Origin: Erythrobacter aurantius
GTDB taxonomy: Bacteria; Pseudomonadota; Alphaproteobacteria; Sphingomonadales; Sphingomonadaceae
Length of the DNA: 64,000 bases
Direction of reading: 5' to 3'
Assembly (NCBI RefSeq): GCF_023823125.1
Contig: NZ_CP090949.1
Span: forward strand, 806,001 to 870,000
This document shows positions 17,755 to 25,633 of the stretch, one piece after another. Numbering within the stretch: position 1 is the stretch's first letter; each line of letters opens with the position of its first letter. The notes below the pieces were generated by a model. The model saw only the letters and a program-made list of their open reading frames with translations, did no database searches and was not told the origin of the DNA. The position numbers and the translations under genes were made by a program.

Positions 17755-19104
17755 CTATGCCACCCATGGCCCCGTGATCGCAAGCGTGCGTGTCGGCGCA
17801 TAGGCGTTGACGAAGAACCACTTGCCATCGGGGGAGAAACATCCCCCGGCCAGTTCGGTCTGCATGGTGAGCCGCGCGAAATCATATGGACGCCCGTCGG
17901 GCGTGATGCCGCGCACATGATTGTCCACCACATCGGTATACTGGTCTTCGCACACCAGCAGATGGCCGTTGGGCGCGACGCACAGATTGTCGCCGAAATT
18001 GAACTGTTCCGGGCTTTCGCTCTCGAAGAACAGCTCGACCCGGTCCGGCCCCTGCCCGCGACCGGGAACGAAGCGGAAGATCTGCCCCAGCTTCATTGCG
18101 CCCCCGCTGGTGGAGCAGAAATAGAAATCGTCATCGCCCATGTGCAGCCCTTCGCCGCGTGCGATCGGGGCGGCACCCTTGGCAATCGCACGCAGGCGCA
18201 AATCGTCCTGCGGGGCTTCGACATTGTCGAGATCGACCCAGCGCACCGTGAACATCTGCCGCAGCGGCATCGCCGACCCGTCCCAGTTGCGCGTGTCGGC
18301 CAGCCCTTCGATCACCATCGCCTGCAGTCTGCCGCCTTCGACCAGCTTGCCCGGTGCGTTAGGGATGAAGCGATAGAGCACACCGTCGTCGCGATCCTCT
18401 GTCTGATAGACATAGCCGGTCGCCGGATCGACGCAGGCGGCTTCATGGTTGAAACGGCCCATCGCGCGCAGCGGGACAGGATCGATCAGGCCGGTGGCAT
18501 CGCCCGGAACCTCGAATGCCCAGCCGTGGTTTACCGCCAGCCCGTCGCCATAGCGTTGGCCGGGGCCGGTCGGCGCTTCCTCGCAGGTGATCCAACTGCC
18601 CCACGGCGTGACCCCGCCAGAACAATTGCGGATCGTCCCGCCCAATGTGCGGAACTGGCGCTTCACCTCCAGCGTTTTGGCGTCGAGCACGATATTGGTC
18701 GTGCCGCCGGGGGTGAAACGGCCATTGTGGGTGCCGAAGCCCCTGGCAATCGCGCCGCCCGGATCATCGCCCGGCACCATTTCGTGATTGCGCACCAGCA
18801 CGATCTCGCCATTGCCAAGATCGATGCAGCCCATCCCGTCGGCCTTGTCCGGCACGCTGCCGCCGTCGCTCATCGCATCGCCGAGGCTGGAGAGGACGCG
18901 GTAGGAGAACCCTTCGGGCAGATCGAGCATACCGGCAGGATCGGGCCGCAGCGGGCCATAGCCGGAAAAACCCTGTGCCAAAGACGCAATCGGCGCGCCG
19001 CGTGTCATGCACCCGCTGGCGAGCAGTGCGGCAAAGGCGCTTCCTGTGGCGGAGACAAAACGGCGGCGGCTCAAGGCCACACTGGCGGGGGAGGGGACGG
19101 ACAT
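17755..19104 (-). CDS. PhoX-like (DUF839) secreted phosphatase family protein
   Basis: 449 residues. The N-terminus carries a Tat-type motif (SRRRFVSATGSAFAALLASGCM) that also ends in a lipobox-like ASGC. The body matches the PhoX/DUF839 beta-propeller family: LPEGFSYRVLSSLGDAMSDG, VLVRNHEMVPGD, GGVTPWGSWITCEEAPTG and GDNLCVAPNGHLLVCEDQY. PhoX phosphatases are Fe/Ca-dependent alkaline phosphatases; whether this member is an active phosphatase cannot be told from sequence alone. Located 33 bases upstream of the S46 gene on the same strand. Confidence 0.85.
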   Translation of the reverse strand: MSVPSPASVALSRRRFVSATGSAFAALLASGCMTRGAPIASLAQGFSGYGPLRPDPAGMLDLPEGFSYRVLSSLGDAMSDGGSVPDKADGMGCIDLGNGEIVLVRNHEMVPGDDPGGAIARGFGTHNGRFTPGGTTNIVLDAKTLEVKRQFRTLGGTIRNCSGGVTPWGSWITCEEAPTGPGQRYGDGLAVNHGWAFEVPGDATGLIDPVPLRAMGRFNHEAACVDPATGYVYQTEDRDDGVLYRFIPNAPGKLVEGGRLQAMVIEGLADTRNWDGSAMPLRQMFTVRWVDLDNVEAPQDDLRLRAIAKGAAPIARGEGLHMGDDDFYFCSTSGGAMKLGQIFRFVPGRGQGPDRVELFFESESPEQFNFGDNLCVAPNGHLLVCEDQYTDVVDNHVRGITPDGRPYDFARLTMQTELAGGCFSPDGKWFFVNAYAPTRTLAITGPWVA

Positions 19105-19212
19105 CGGTTTTCCTCGTTCAAGCTTGCCGCGGCGCCTTATCACAGTTGCGAGCCGGAAAAACCGCTGATTGTCGGCTGTTCGAACCAAATCGATGAGTAA
19201 CGAGGATGATGA

Positions 19213-19288
19213 TGGTGAGCCCTGCTGGGTTCGAACCAGCGACCTACTGATTAAAAGTCAGTTGCTCTACCGACTGAGCTAAGGGCCC
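19213..19288 (-). tRNA. tRNA-Lys (anticodon TTT)
   Basis: 76-base tRNA on the minus strand. Acceptor arms GGGCCCT and AGGGCTC pair (one G-T), followed by A and an encoded CCA. The D arm reads TTAGCTCAGTCGGTAGAGC, the anticodon arm ACTGACTTTTAATCAGT with TTT at the centre, and the T arm GCTGGTTCGAACCAGC. All arms pair properly. Confidence 0.98.
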
Positions 19289-19333
19289 CCATGGGTGCTT
19301 TGCCGGGCGCTGTGGCCGGGCGTGCCGGAGCGC

Positions 19334-19822
19334 TCACCTAGGCAGGGAGCGCGGCCGGGTCAAGCGGGCATTCAACTGCATCATGCTGAGGCCCGAAACC
19401 GGATCGCGCCAGCGCGGGGCGATTGCCGCTGCCGGCCCCAGCACGAAGGGACGCTCGCGGAAATCGCGATGCGGCACGGCAAGCCCGCGTCCTGCGTATT
19501 GTCCGCCGCTCCACAGCACGATGTCGAGATCGAGCACCCTGTCGCCCCAGCGCCTGCCGCTCCTGCGTCCGAACTCGCGCTCGATCCGCTTGAGCCCCGC
19601 CAGCAGCGCGGGGGGATCGAATTCACTTTCGATCACGCAGGCGGCGTTGGCGAAGCGGCGCTGCGCTGCTCCGATCGGTGCGGTGGCGATCACGGGTGAA
19701 CGTGCGGTGACGGTGCCAAGCGCCGCGCATTCTTCCATCGCGGCGGTGACTACATCGCCCGGAAGCCCGTAAAGGTGGTGCCGCCGGTTGGAGCCGAGCG
19801 CGATCAGATAGGTGCTGCTCAA
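19334..19822 (-). CDS. folK: 2-amino-4-hydroxy-6-hydroxymethyldihydropteridine pyrophosphokinase
   Basis: 162-residue cytosolic enzyme of folate synthesis that transfers pyrophosphate from ATP to 6-hydroxymethyl-7,8-dihydropterin. The start LIALGSNRRHH and the central signature RRWGDRVLDLDIVLWSGG, with the Mg-binding DLDID-like pair, are diagnostic, as is PHRDFRERPFVLGP. It lies directly after the amidohydrolase gene in the same direction (5-base gap) and is followed by tRNA-Lys. Confidence 0.96.
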   Translation of the reverse strand: MSSTYLIALGSNRRHHLYGLPGDVVTAAMEECAALGTVTARSPVIATAPIGAAQRRFANAACVIESEFDPPALLAGLKRIEREFGRRSGRRWGDRVLDLDIVLWSGGQYAGRGLAVPHRDFRERPFVLGPAAAIAPRWRDPVSGLSMMQLNARLTRPRSLPR

Positions 19823-19827
19823 GGCGT

Positions 19828-20703
19828 TCAGATATCCTCGGCGATCCGGCCGTAAAGCTGCGGGCGGCGATCACGGAAGAAGCCCATCCCTGCGCGGTGC
19901 GTGGCTGCGCGAGCCAAATCGAGCGTCGCGACCAGAACGCCTTCCTCATCCGCGCCGAAGCTTTCGACGAAATCGCCCCATTCGTCGCTGATGAAGGAAT
20001 GGCCGTAGAAACTTTGCTCACCTTGCGGCCCTTCGGCCCCGATGCGGTTTGCGGCGATCACGGGCATGCAGTTCGACACCGAATGGCCCACCATCGCGCG
20101 GCGCCACATCCGGCTGGTGTCGAGATCGGCGTCATAGGGTTCGGAGCCGATGGCGGTGGGATACAGCAGCGCTTCCGCGCCCATCAGAGCCATCACTCGC
20201 GCGCATTCGGGATACCATTGATCCCAGCAAATGCCGACGCCGATGCGCACCAGCTTTCCGTCGTCGCCGGCAATGTCCCACACCTTGAACCCGTCGTTTC
20301 CGGGGCGGAAATAATATTTCTCTTCATACCCCGGCCCGTCGGGAATGTGGCTCTTGCGGTAAGTGCCCATGATCGCGCCGTCAGGGCCGATCATCGCGAG
20401 GGTGTTGTAATAGTGGTGGCCGTCGCGTTCGAAAAAGCTGGTCGGGATCGTGACATTGAGCCGCGCCGCCAGCGCCTGCATCGCGATCACGCTGGGGTGC
20501 TCGGCGGTGGGGCGAGCGAGCGCGAACAGCGCCTCGTCCTCTTCGCGGCAGAAATAGGGGCCGGAAAACAGTTCCGGCGGGAGGATCAGCTTCGCCCCGC
20601 GTGCGGCTGCCTGTTCGACCAGAGCGGCAACGGCGGCGATGTTTTCGGCTTCGTCCTCGCGGCCAAGCGCGAGCTGGAGGGCGGCGACAGTGAGTTTGCT
20701 CAT
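19828..20703 (-). CDS. aguB: N-carbamoylputrescine amidase-like nitrilase-superfamily hydrolase
   Basis: 291 residues from the ATG at 20703 (SKLTVAALQLALGRED). Catalytic triad of the C-N hydrolase family is visible: Glu in ILPPELFSGPYFC, Lys in TYRKSHIPDGPGYEEKYYF, Cys in GVGICWDQWYPE. The ending THRAGMGFFRDRRPQLYG and overall length match the AguB branch, which converts N-carbamoylputrescine to putrescine in polyamine synthesis. The partner agmatine deiminase (aguA) is not in this window, so substrate identity is inferred. Confidence 0.88.
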   Translation of the reverse strand: MSKLTVAALQLALGREDEAENIAAVAALVEQAAARGAKLILPPELFSGPYFCREEDEALFALARPTAEHPSVIAMQALAARLNVTIPTSFFERDGHHYYNTLAMIGPDGAIMGTYRKSHIPDGPGYEEKYYFRPGNDGFKVWDIAGDDGKLVRIGVGICWDQWYPECARVMALMGAEALLYPTAIGSEPYDADLDTSRMWRRAMVGHSVSNCMPVIAANRIGAEGPQGEQSFYGHSFISDEWGDFVESFGADEEGVLVATLDLARAATHRAGMGFFRDRRPQLYGRIAEDI

Positions 20704-20720
20704 GACGCCGCCCTTTAAGC

Positions 20721-21587
20721 TCAGTCTGCCTTCTTGAACAGCAGCGTCATGCGGTCGCTTTCGCCGATCGCCATGTATTCGCTGCGTTTCGGATCGTTCG
20801 CGCCGGTGGCCAGTACAGGGGGAAGCGTCCACACGCCATTGGGCCAATTCGCGGGATCATTGGGGTTGGCGTTCACTTCGCTTTCCCCTGCCAGTTCGAA
20901 ACCATTGGCTTCGAAGATCGCGATCACGTCCTGCTTGCGCATGTAGCCGCGCTGGCGAGCGCCGTAATCGTCATAGCTCGCGCCTTCGGGTGCGCGGTGC
21001 TGAACCACGCCGACCATGCCGTCATCTTTCAGCATCACGCGAGCCGCTTTCAACACGGTATCGGCATTGTTGCCGATGTTGAGCCCGTGCATCGAGCGGA
21101 AGATCAGAACCCGGTCCACCGTGCCGGCGACATCTTCGGGCATTTCGTCGATTTCGAATGCGGTCACGGCAGAGGCTTCGACGCCCATTCCTGAAGCGAC
21201 AGTGTTCTTGAACGTCTCGGTCCAGGCATTGGCGCGCACTTCGCGTTCACGGCTGGGATAGGTTTCGGCGTCGCTGTCGGTGTTGAAGGCGATGTATTTG
21301 CCGGCAGGCATCAGCAGCGGCGCCAGCACGCGGGTGTACCAGCCGCCGCCGGGGCTGAATTCGGCCACGGTCATGCCCGGTTCGACACCGAAGAAGGCGA
21401 GCGTTTCCGCCGGGTGGCGATATTGGTCGCGCGCCCGGTCACCATCGCGGCGTTCATGTGCGAGCACTTCTTCGAGCGTCGGCGCTGCGGCTTCCATATG
21501 CGCATCGGCAAGCGCAGGTGCGGCGACGGTGAAAAGGGCGGTGCCGGCGGCCAGCGCGGCCATCGGTGCAAGCAAGGGGAGTTTCAT
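20721..21587 (-). CDS. Predicted exported class I SAM-dependent methyltransferase
   Basis: 288 residues with an N-terminal signal peptide (LAPMAALAAGTALFTVAAPALADA). A Rossmann-type SAM-binding motif follows: FFGVEPGMTVAEFSPGGGWYTRVLAPLL. Proteins of this kind (predicted methyltransferase with a leader) are frequent in sphingomonads, but their substrate is not known to me. The export signal is odd for a SAM-using enzyme. It precedes the amidase gene by 17 bases on the same strand, so they may be co-expressed. Confidence 0.8.
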   Translation of the reverse strand: MKLPLLAPMAALAAGTALFTVAAPALADAHMEAAAPTLEEVLAHERRDGDRARDQYRHPAETLAFFGVEPGMTVAEFSPGGGWYTRVLAPLLMPAGKYIAFNTDSDAETYPSREREVRANAWTETFKNTVASGMGVEASAVTAFEIDEMPEDVAGTVDRVLIFRSMHGLNIGNNADTVLKAARVMLKDDGMVGVVQHRAPEGASYDDYGARQRGYMRKQDVIAIFEANGFELAGESEVNANPNDPANWPNGVWTLPPVLATGANDPKRSEYMAIGESDRMTLLFKKAD

Positions 21588-21725
21588 CGGGTCGGTCCTC
21601 TCTTCAAAACTGTGAATACCCGCGGTTCTAGGCTGTGGAGCGGGCAACACAAGCCATGCGAACAGGACTCGCGAAATTGCCCGACGGTTCCTATGTCGCG
21701 TGCAAGCGAAGGAGAATTACCCGGC

Positions 21726-22271
21726 ATGGAACAGGCAATCATCGCAGGCGGATGTTTCTGGTGCACCGAAGCGGTGTTCCGCGACGTCATCGGCGTAAGC
21801 GAAGTGGAAAGCGGATATATCGGCGGGACCAAGGAAAATCCCACCTACAAGGAAGTGTGCACCGGCACGACCGGCCATGCCGAAGGCATACGGGTGACAT
21901 TCGATCCTTCGGTGATCAGCCTAGCCGAGATCTACGACGTGTTCCTCGGCACGCATGATCCGACGCAGCTCAATCGTCAGGGCAATGACATCGGCACGCA
22001 GTATCGCAGCGCGATCTTCCCGCTGAACGCGGAACAGGGCGAAGAGGCGGAAAAGGCGATCGGGCGCTGGAATGCCGAAAACGGCAAGATGGCCGTGACC
22101 ACGATCGAAGGCCTGATCGGCGACGAGCAGGCCAAGCCGTGGTTTCCGGCGGAGGATTACCATCAGGAATACTGGGAAGGCGAAGGCCAGCGCAACCCAT
22201 ACTGCCTCGCAGTGATCCCGCCCAAGATCATGAAACTCAGGAAGAGCTTCCAGAAGTATGTGAAGGCTTGA
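21726..22271 (+). CDS. msrA: Peptide-methionine (S)-S-oxide reductase MsrA
   Basis: 181-residue enzyme that reduces the S-epimer of methionine sulfoxide. The active site GGCFWCTEAVF has the catalytic Cys at residue 10; further family blocks are VESGYIGGTKENPTY, HDPTQLNRQGNDIGTQYRSAIF and YHQEYWEGEGQRNPYC. The ATG at 21726 follows GAAGGAG (21706-21713). It is divergent from the methyltransferase gene. The matching MsrB is encoded separately at 37827-38246. Confidence 0.97.
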   Translation: MEQAIIAGGCFWCTEAVFRDVIGVSEVESGYIGGTKENPTYKEVCTGTTGHAEGIRVTFDPSVISLAEIYDVFLGTHDPTQLNRQGNDIGTQYRSAIFPLNAEQGEEAEKAIGRWNAENGKMAVTTIEGLIGDEQAKPWFPAEDYHQEYWEGEGQRNPYCLAVIPPKIMKLRKSFQKYVKA

Positions 22272-22280
22272 GGTTGGGCC

Positions 22281-23114
22281 ATGGCTCCCAATTACACAGC
22301 CAACCCCTATTGCAGTTCTATCGAGGTGCAGGCCGACGGGTCCGTTACCTTTGCCTGCTCGCAGGACAAGGCCGCTAATGCGTGGCTGACACTGCCGCCG
22401 CATCATCCGGTTGTCGTTCAGACGCAGGCTTTCTGGACGGCGGTGGGCGCCTCGATCGCGCTGCAGGGGATGGAGGCGACGCAGTGGAGCGCGCTGACCT
22501 GGATCGATTGGCAACTGGGAAGCGGCGACGATGGCCATGCCGTACGCGGGACTTACCGCCGCGACGAGACAAGCGAAAACCCATCCTACGAGGTGGTCCT
22601 GTATAACGAGGCAGGGGCAACAGTTGTGACCATCAGGGGGCGCGGCGTGATCTTTCGCAACCGCAATTTTGAAGCATGGCGCGCGGATGCAAAGGCGCAG
22701 GCCCGGCAGGATCAAGATGGGCAGGGCGAATCGTCAGCCAGTTTCACCTATGCCACGCCGCAGGCGCTTGGCTTGACGAAGGATGAGCGTGCACTTGTCG
22801 CGCCGATCGCGGCAGGCGCGGATCACGTCGAGGCGCTGGTTACTGCGGCGAACGGCTTTCCGCCCGGCAACCCCCTGATCGGCGGTTCGGGCGACCATGT
22901 GAACTCAACCCATTTCCACGAAATCGCACGACAGGCCACGTTCCTCGTCAAGGGCCGCACGGATATTGAGACAAGCGGCACGATGACGCTGAACCGCTAT
23001 GTCGAACTGGGCACTCCGCTGCGGCTCAACATTCTCGACAATGCGGAAAGCCACATCGCCTATGAGATTGAGCAATTGGGCAAGACTTGCGCGCAGATCA
23101 CCTTGCGCTGGTGA
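22281..23114 (+). CDS. Hypothetical protein
   Basis: 277-residue soluble protein without signal peptide, membrane helix or motif that I recognise. It begins APNYTANPYCSSIEVQADG and contains a tract rich in charged residues and Gln near 140-155 (AQARQDQDGQGESS). The middle part (GLTKDERALVAPIAAGADHVEALVTAANGFPPGNPLIGGSG) looks like a loop-rich globular domain. It follows msrA with a 9-base gap on the same strand and is probably in its operon. The stop overlaps the convergent gene by 17 bases. Confidence 0.7.
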   Translation: MAPNYTANPYCSSIEVQADGSVTFACSQDKAANAWLTLPPHHPVVVQTQAFWTAVGASIALQGMEATQWSALTWIDWQLGSGDDGHAVRGTYRRDETSENPSYEVVLYNEAGATVVTIRGRGVIFRNRNFEAWRADAKAQARQDQDGQGESSASFTYATPQALGLTKDERALVAPIAAGADHVEALVTAANGFPPGNPLIGGSGDHVNSTHFHEIARQATFLVKGRTDIETSGTMTLNRYVELGTPLRLNILDNAESHIAYEIEQLGKTCAQITLRW

Positions 23115-23658
23115 AGCGTTTCAGCGCATCCGGCCAGAAGCAGACAAGGAAACCCACGATCATCGTGGCATAGCCATAGGGGTTTGATCCGATCCCCCAG
23201 GCGCTGATTACAACCGCGCCAATGATGACCAGTCCTACGCCAATCTTCGAATGGTGCCAGTGGCACAGCCCGACCAGCGCCAGCGCTACCGTGAAAACCC
23301 GCCCGGCCCAGTCGATAAACGGTTTCCATACAGGACCGGTGTTCATCAACTCCCCGACCACGGCAGAGCGCAATTCCGGCTGGGGAAAGCTCCACAGGAC
23401 AAAGTCGATCATGCACATGCCGATGATGAGGATCGACCCGGTTATCATCGCCGGACCCGCGATCAGTGCCAGGCCCCGGCGCGGCAGGCGCGCGGCAAAG
23501 GGGATCAGCAATGCTGCGCCAAGGAACATCAGCCAGTGGATGTAATCAATCGGCACTTCATCCTTGGTCATCGAACCGGTGGTCACGATCCAGATCTGCC
23601 CCGCCAGATAGAGCGTAAGGCCAATGATGAAGACAGTTTTGTCGATACGATCAGGCAT
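23098..23658 (-). CDS. Hypothetical polytopic membrane protein
   Basis: 186 residues with about six hydrophobic helices (for example KTVFIIGLTLYLAGQIWIV, YIHWLMFLGAALLIPFAA, VGLVIIGAVVISAWGIG and GYATMIVGFLVCFW). No family is recognised. It lies 12 bases downstream of the rsmB-like gene on the minus strand, so it is probably in the same transcript. Its 3' end overlaps the convergent gene ending at 23114. Confidence 0.72.
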   Translation of the reverse strand: MPDRIDKTVFIIGLTLYLAGQIWIVTTGSMTKDEVPIDYIHWLMFLGAALLIPFAARLPRRGLALIAGPAMITGSILIIGMCMIDFVLWSFPQPELRSAVVGELMNTGPVWKPFIDWAGRVFTVALALVGLCHWHHSKIGVGLVIIGAVVISAWGIGSNPYGYATMIVGFLVCFWPDALKRFTSAR

Positions 23659-23670
23659 ATGGGGCTTTCT

Positions 23671-24918
23671 TCATTCTCTTACCCACCGCCCAACGAAGAA
23701 CCCGTCGAGCCCGCCTTCATCCGCCAGCATCCCCGGATCGGTCCGCAGCCAGCCTTCGGGTGTGGGCGCGATGCCGCCGGGGAGTTCTTCCGGTGTGATG
23801 GGTGCGGGCGCAAGGCCACAGTTTGCGTCGATCCATTCGGCTTGATCCTCGCCTTCCTCGCGCTCCAGCGAGCACACTGCATAGACCAGCGTACCGCCCG
23901 GTTTCAGCCAGCCTGCCGCCCGTTCGATCAGGGCGCGCTGGATTTCGACCATTTCGGCGATCTGGCGCGGGCCGATGCGGTGGAGCACGTCAGGGTGGCG
24001 GCGGCAGGTGCCGGTCGCGGTGCAGGGCGCGTCCAAAAGGATCGCGTCGAACTGGTGCTTCGGCTCCCAAGTCAGGGCATCGGCGCGCACGGGTGAGGCT
24101 TGCAATCCGGTGCGCTTGAGATTGTCCTTCAGCACATCCAGCCGCCGCTTCGAAATGTCCAGCGCGGTCACCTTCCACCCCGCTGCTGCCAGCGCCATCG
24201 TCTTGCCACCCGGCGCGGCGCACAGATCGAGCGCGCTTTTGCCCGCGCCCTCGCCCAAGAGGTGGCTGGGCAATTGCGCGGCGAGATCCTGCACCCACCA
24301 GGCGCCGTCCTTGAACCCTTCGAGGCTTTCGACCTCCGTGCCGCGCGGGACGCGGACGTGGCCGGGGGCAAGGCTGATCCCGCCAAGCTGTGCCTGCCAT
24401 TGTGCAGTTTGCCCCTGCTCTTTGACGTGCAGATCGACTTCGGGCGGAAAGGCGAGGCCAGGCGCGATGCGGCCAGCCATTTCGCCCCAACGTGTGCACA
24501 CGGCATCGGGCAGGCTTGGCACCTCTGGCAAGCTCGCCGACTGTTTCATCAAGGTCGAGAATACCCCGTGCGCCAGCCTGCGCGGGCCGCCTGCCAGCAG
24601 CGGCAGACCGGTGGCAATCACCGCATGCGCGGGCGTTTCCAGCCGCAAGGCCTGTGCCAGCATCATCCGCAAGACGGCGCGCGGCTTGGCATCGTCGGGC
24701 AGGCGCTGCTTCGTCGCGCTGTCAATCAGGGCATCGATGTCGGTCAACCAGCGCAGCGTCTCACCCGCGATCGCCCGCGCCAGCGCCTTGTCATTGGCGT
24801 CGCGCACGTCGCGCAGCGCGCCCGGCGCGGCTTGCTCCAGTGTCTCGCCCCGGCGCAGCACCGCGTCGAGCATTTTGAGCGCGGCGCGGCGCGCGTGAAT
24901 TCCTGTGGGTTGGGCCAT
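23671..24918 (-). CDS. rsmB: 16S rRNA m5C methyltransferase, RsmB/NOL1/NOP2/Sun family
   Basis: 415-residue RNA methyltransferase. An N-terminal NusB-like RNA-binding domain (residues about 5-130) precedes the catalytic Rossmann domain with SAM motif LCAAPGGKTMALAAAGW near 224. The catalytic cysteines are in DAPCTATGTCRRHPD and VYAVCSLEREEGED, the two-Cys arrangement of m5C RNA methyltransferases. The target C967 of 16S rRNA is inferred from the RsmB architecture. The start is 60 bases from the divergent SDHAF4-like gene. Confidence 0.92.
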   Translation of the reverse strand: MAQPTGIHARRAALKMLDAVLRRGETLEQAAPGALRDVRDANDKALARAIAGETLRWLTDIDALIDSATKQRLPDDAKPRAVLRMMLAQALRLETPAHAVIATGLPLLAGGPRRLAHGVFSTLMKQSASLPEVPSLPDAVCTRWGEMAGRIAPGLAFPPEVDLHVKEQGQTAQWQAQLGGISLAPGHVRVPRGTEVESLEGFKDGAWWVQDLAAQLPSHLLGEGAGKSALDLCAAPGGKTMALAAAGWKVTALDISKRRLDVLKDNLKRTGLQASPVRADALTWEPKHQFDAILLDAPCTATGTCRRHPDVLHRIGPRQIAEMVEIQRALIERAAGWLKPGGTLVYAVCSLEREEGEDQAEWIDANCGLAPAPITPEELPGGIAPTPEGWLRTDPGMLADEGGLDGFFVGRWVRE

Positions 24919-24977
24919 CGCACTTGCGGTTAGCGGCAGTTGAAACCAAGCGCCAGCACGCGCATTGATATCCCTGT

Positions 24978-25148
24978 ATGACGAAAGAAAAATCCGAAGC
25001 CGCGAAGACCTTCAAGAAGCCCACGCACTGGACCAATGATCCGCCGCCCGCGCCGAAGAAAGTCGATCCGCTGAAAGACGAACCGCGCGATCTTTCGCCC
25101 ACCCGCTATGGCGACTGGGAGAAGGACGGCATTGCCTGGGATTTCTGA
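24978..25148 (+). CDS. DUF1674/SDHAF4-like small protein (succinate dehydrogenase assembly factor)
   Basis: A 56-residue protein, easily missed because of its size. It begins TKEKSEAAKTFKKPTHW and ends with PTRYGDWEKDGIAWDF; the ending R-Y-G-D-W-E-x-x-G-x-x-x-D-F is the hallmark of the DUF1674/SDHAF4 family, whose mitochondrial members protect and assist the flavoprotein subunit of succinate dehydrogenase. Charged and Pro-rich, no signal peptide, length typical for bacterial members. The promoter region is shared with the divergent rsmB-like gene. No sdh gene is nearby, as is usual for the family. Confidence 0.85.
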   Translation: MTKEKSEAAKTFKKPTHWTNDPPPAPKKVDPLKDEPRDLSPTRYGDWEKDGIAWDF

Positions 25149-25154
25149 CAAGCC

Positions 25155-25592
25155 TCAGGAATCGTGGATGAAATTCACGAGGAAGAAGCGCGGGCCATCC
25201 TTCACAAGACAAGTGACCTTCGTCCGTTCACGGCCGAGCGGCCCGAATTCGCACTGACCTTCCGCCTCGGTCCATTCATTCTGCGAGCGCAGGCGAATGG
25301 CGGATATTTCGAACCGGTCGGCGCGGGTAAAACCGCCGCGAAATTCGACCGACCTCAGCCGCGAAGGGTATGTGAAGGCGATTTCTGCCTCCGACCCGCC
25401 CCGGCGGATTTCCAACCGGTCGCATTCGACAAAGACATGCCCCTGTTCAAGCAGCGGGGCGAGGTCTTCGGAATAGCTGCGCCGTCCCTCGATCACCTCG
25501 GGATCGCTGCCGACAGCCTGTGCGGCGACACCAGACGCCGCCAGAACGGCAAGGCAAGCGGTCATTGCGAGTCTCTGGCAAAGGCGGCCCAT
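25155..25592 (-). CDS. Hypothetical exported protein
   Basis: 145 residues with a signal peptide (LAMTACLAVLAASGVAAQA). The mature part carries three Cys (near CDRLEI, GQCEFG and VTCLVKDG), which could form a disulfide in the periplasm, and looks beta-rich. No family recognised. It converges on the SDHAF4-like gene with a six-base gap and lies upstream of the P450 gene's stop on the same strand. Confidence 0.7.
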   Translation of the reverse strand: MGRLCQRLAMTACLAVLAASGVAAQAVGSDPEVIEGRRSYSEDLAPLLEQGHVFVECDRLEIRRGGSEAEIAFTYPSRLRSVEFRGGFTRADRFEISAIRLRSQNEWTEAEGQCEFGPLGRERTKVTCLVKDGPRFFLVNFIHDS

Positions 25593-25633
25593 TGCCAGAC
25601 TTTCGCTGCGGGCTGATTAGCGGCCTGTGAACG

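Noticed and set aside
17917..19200. 427-codon open frame on the + strand
   Set aside because: Antisense to the PhoX-like gene; His/Arg-rich composition without any recognisable motif.
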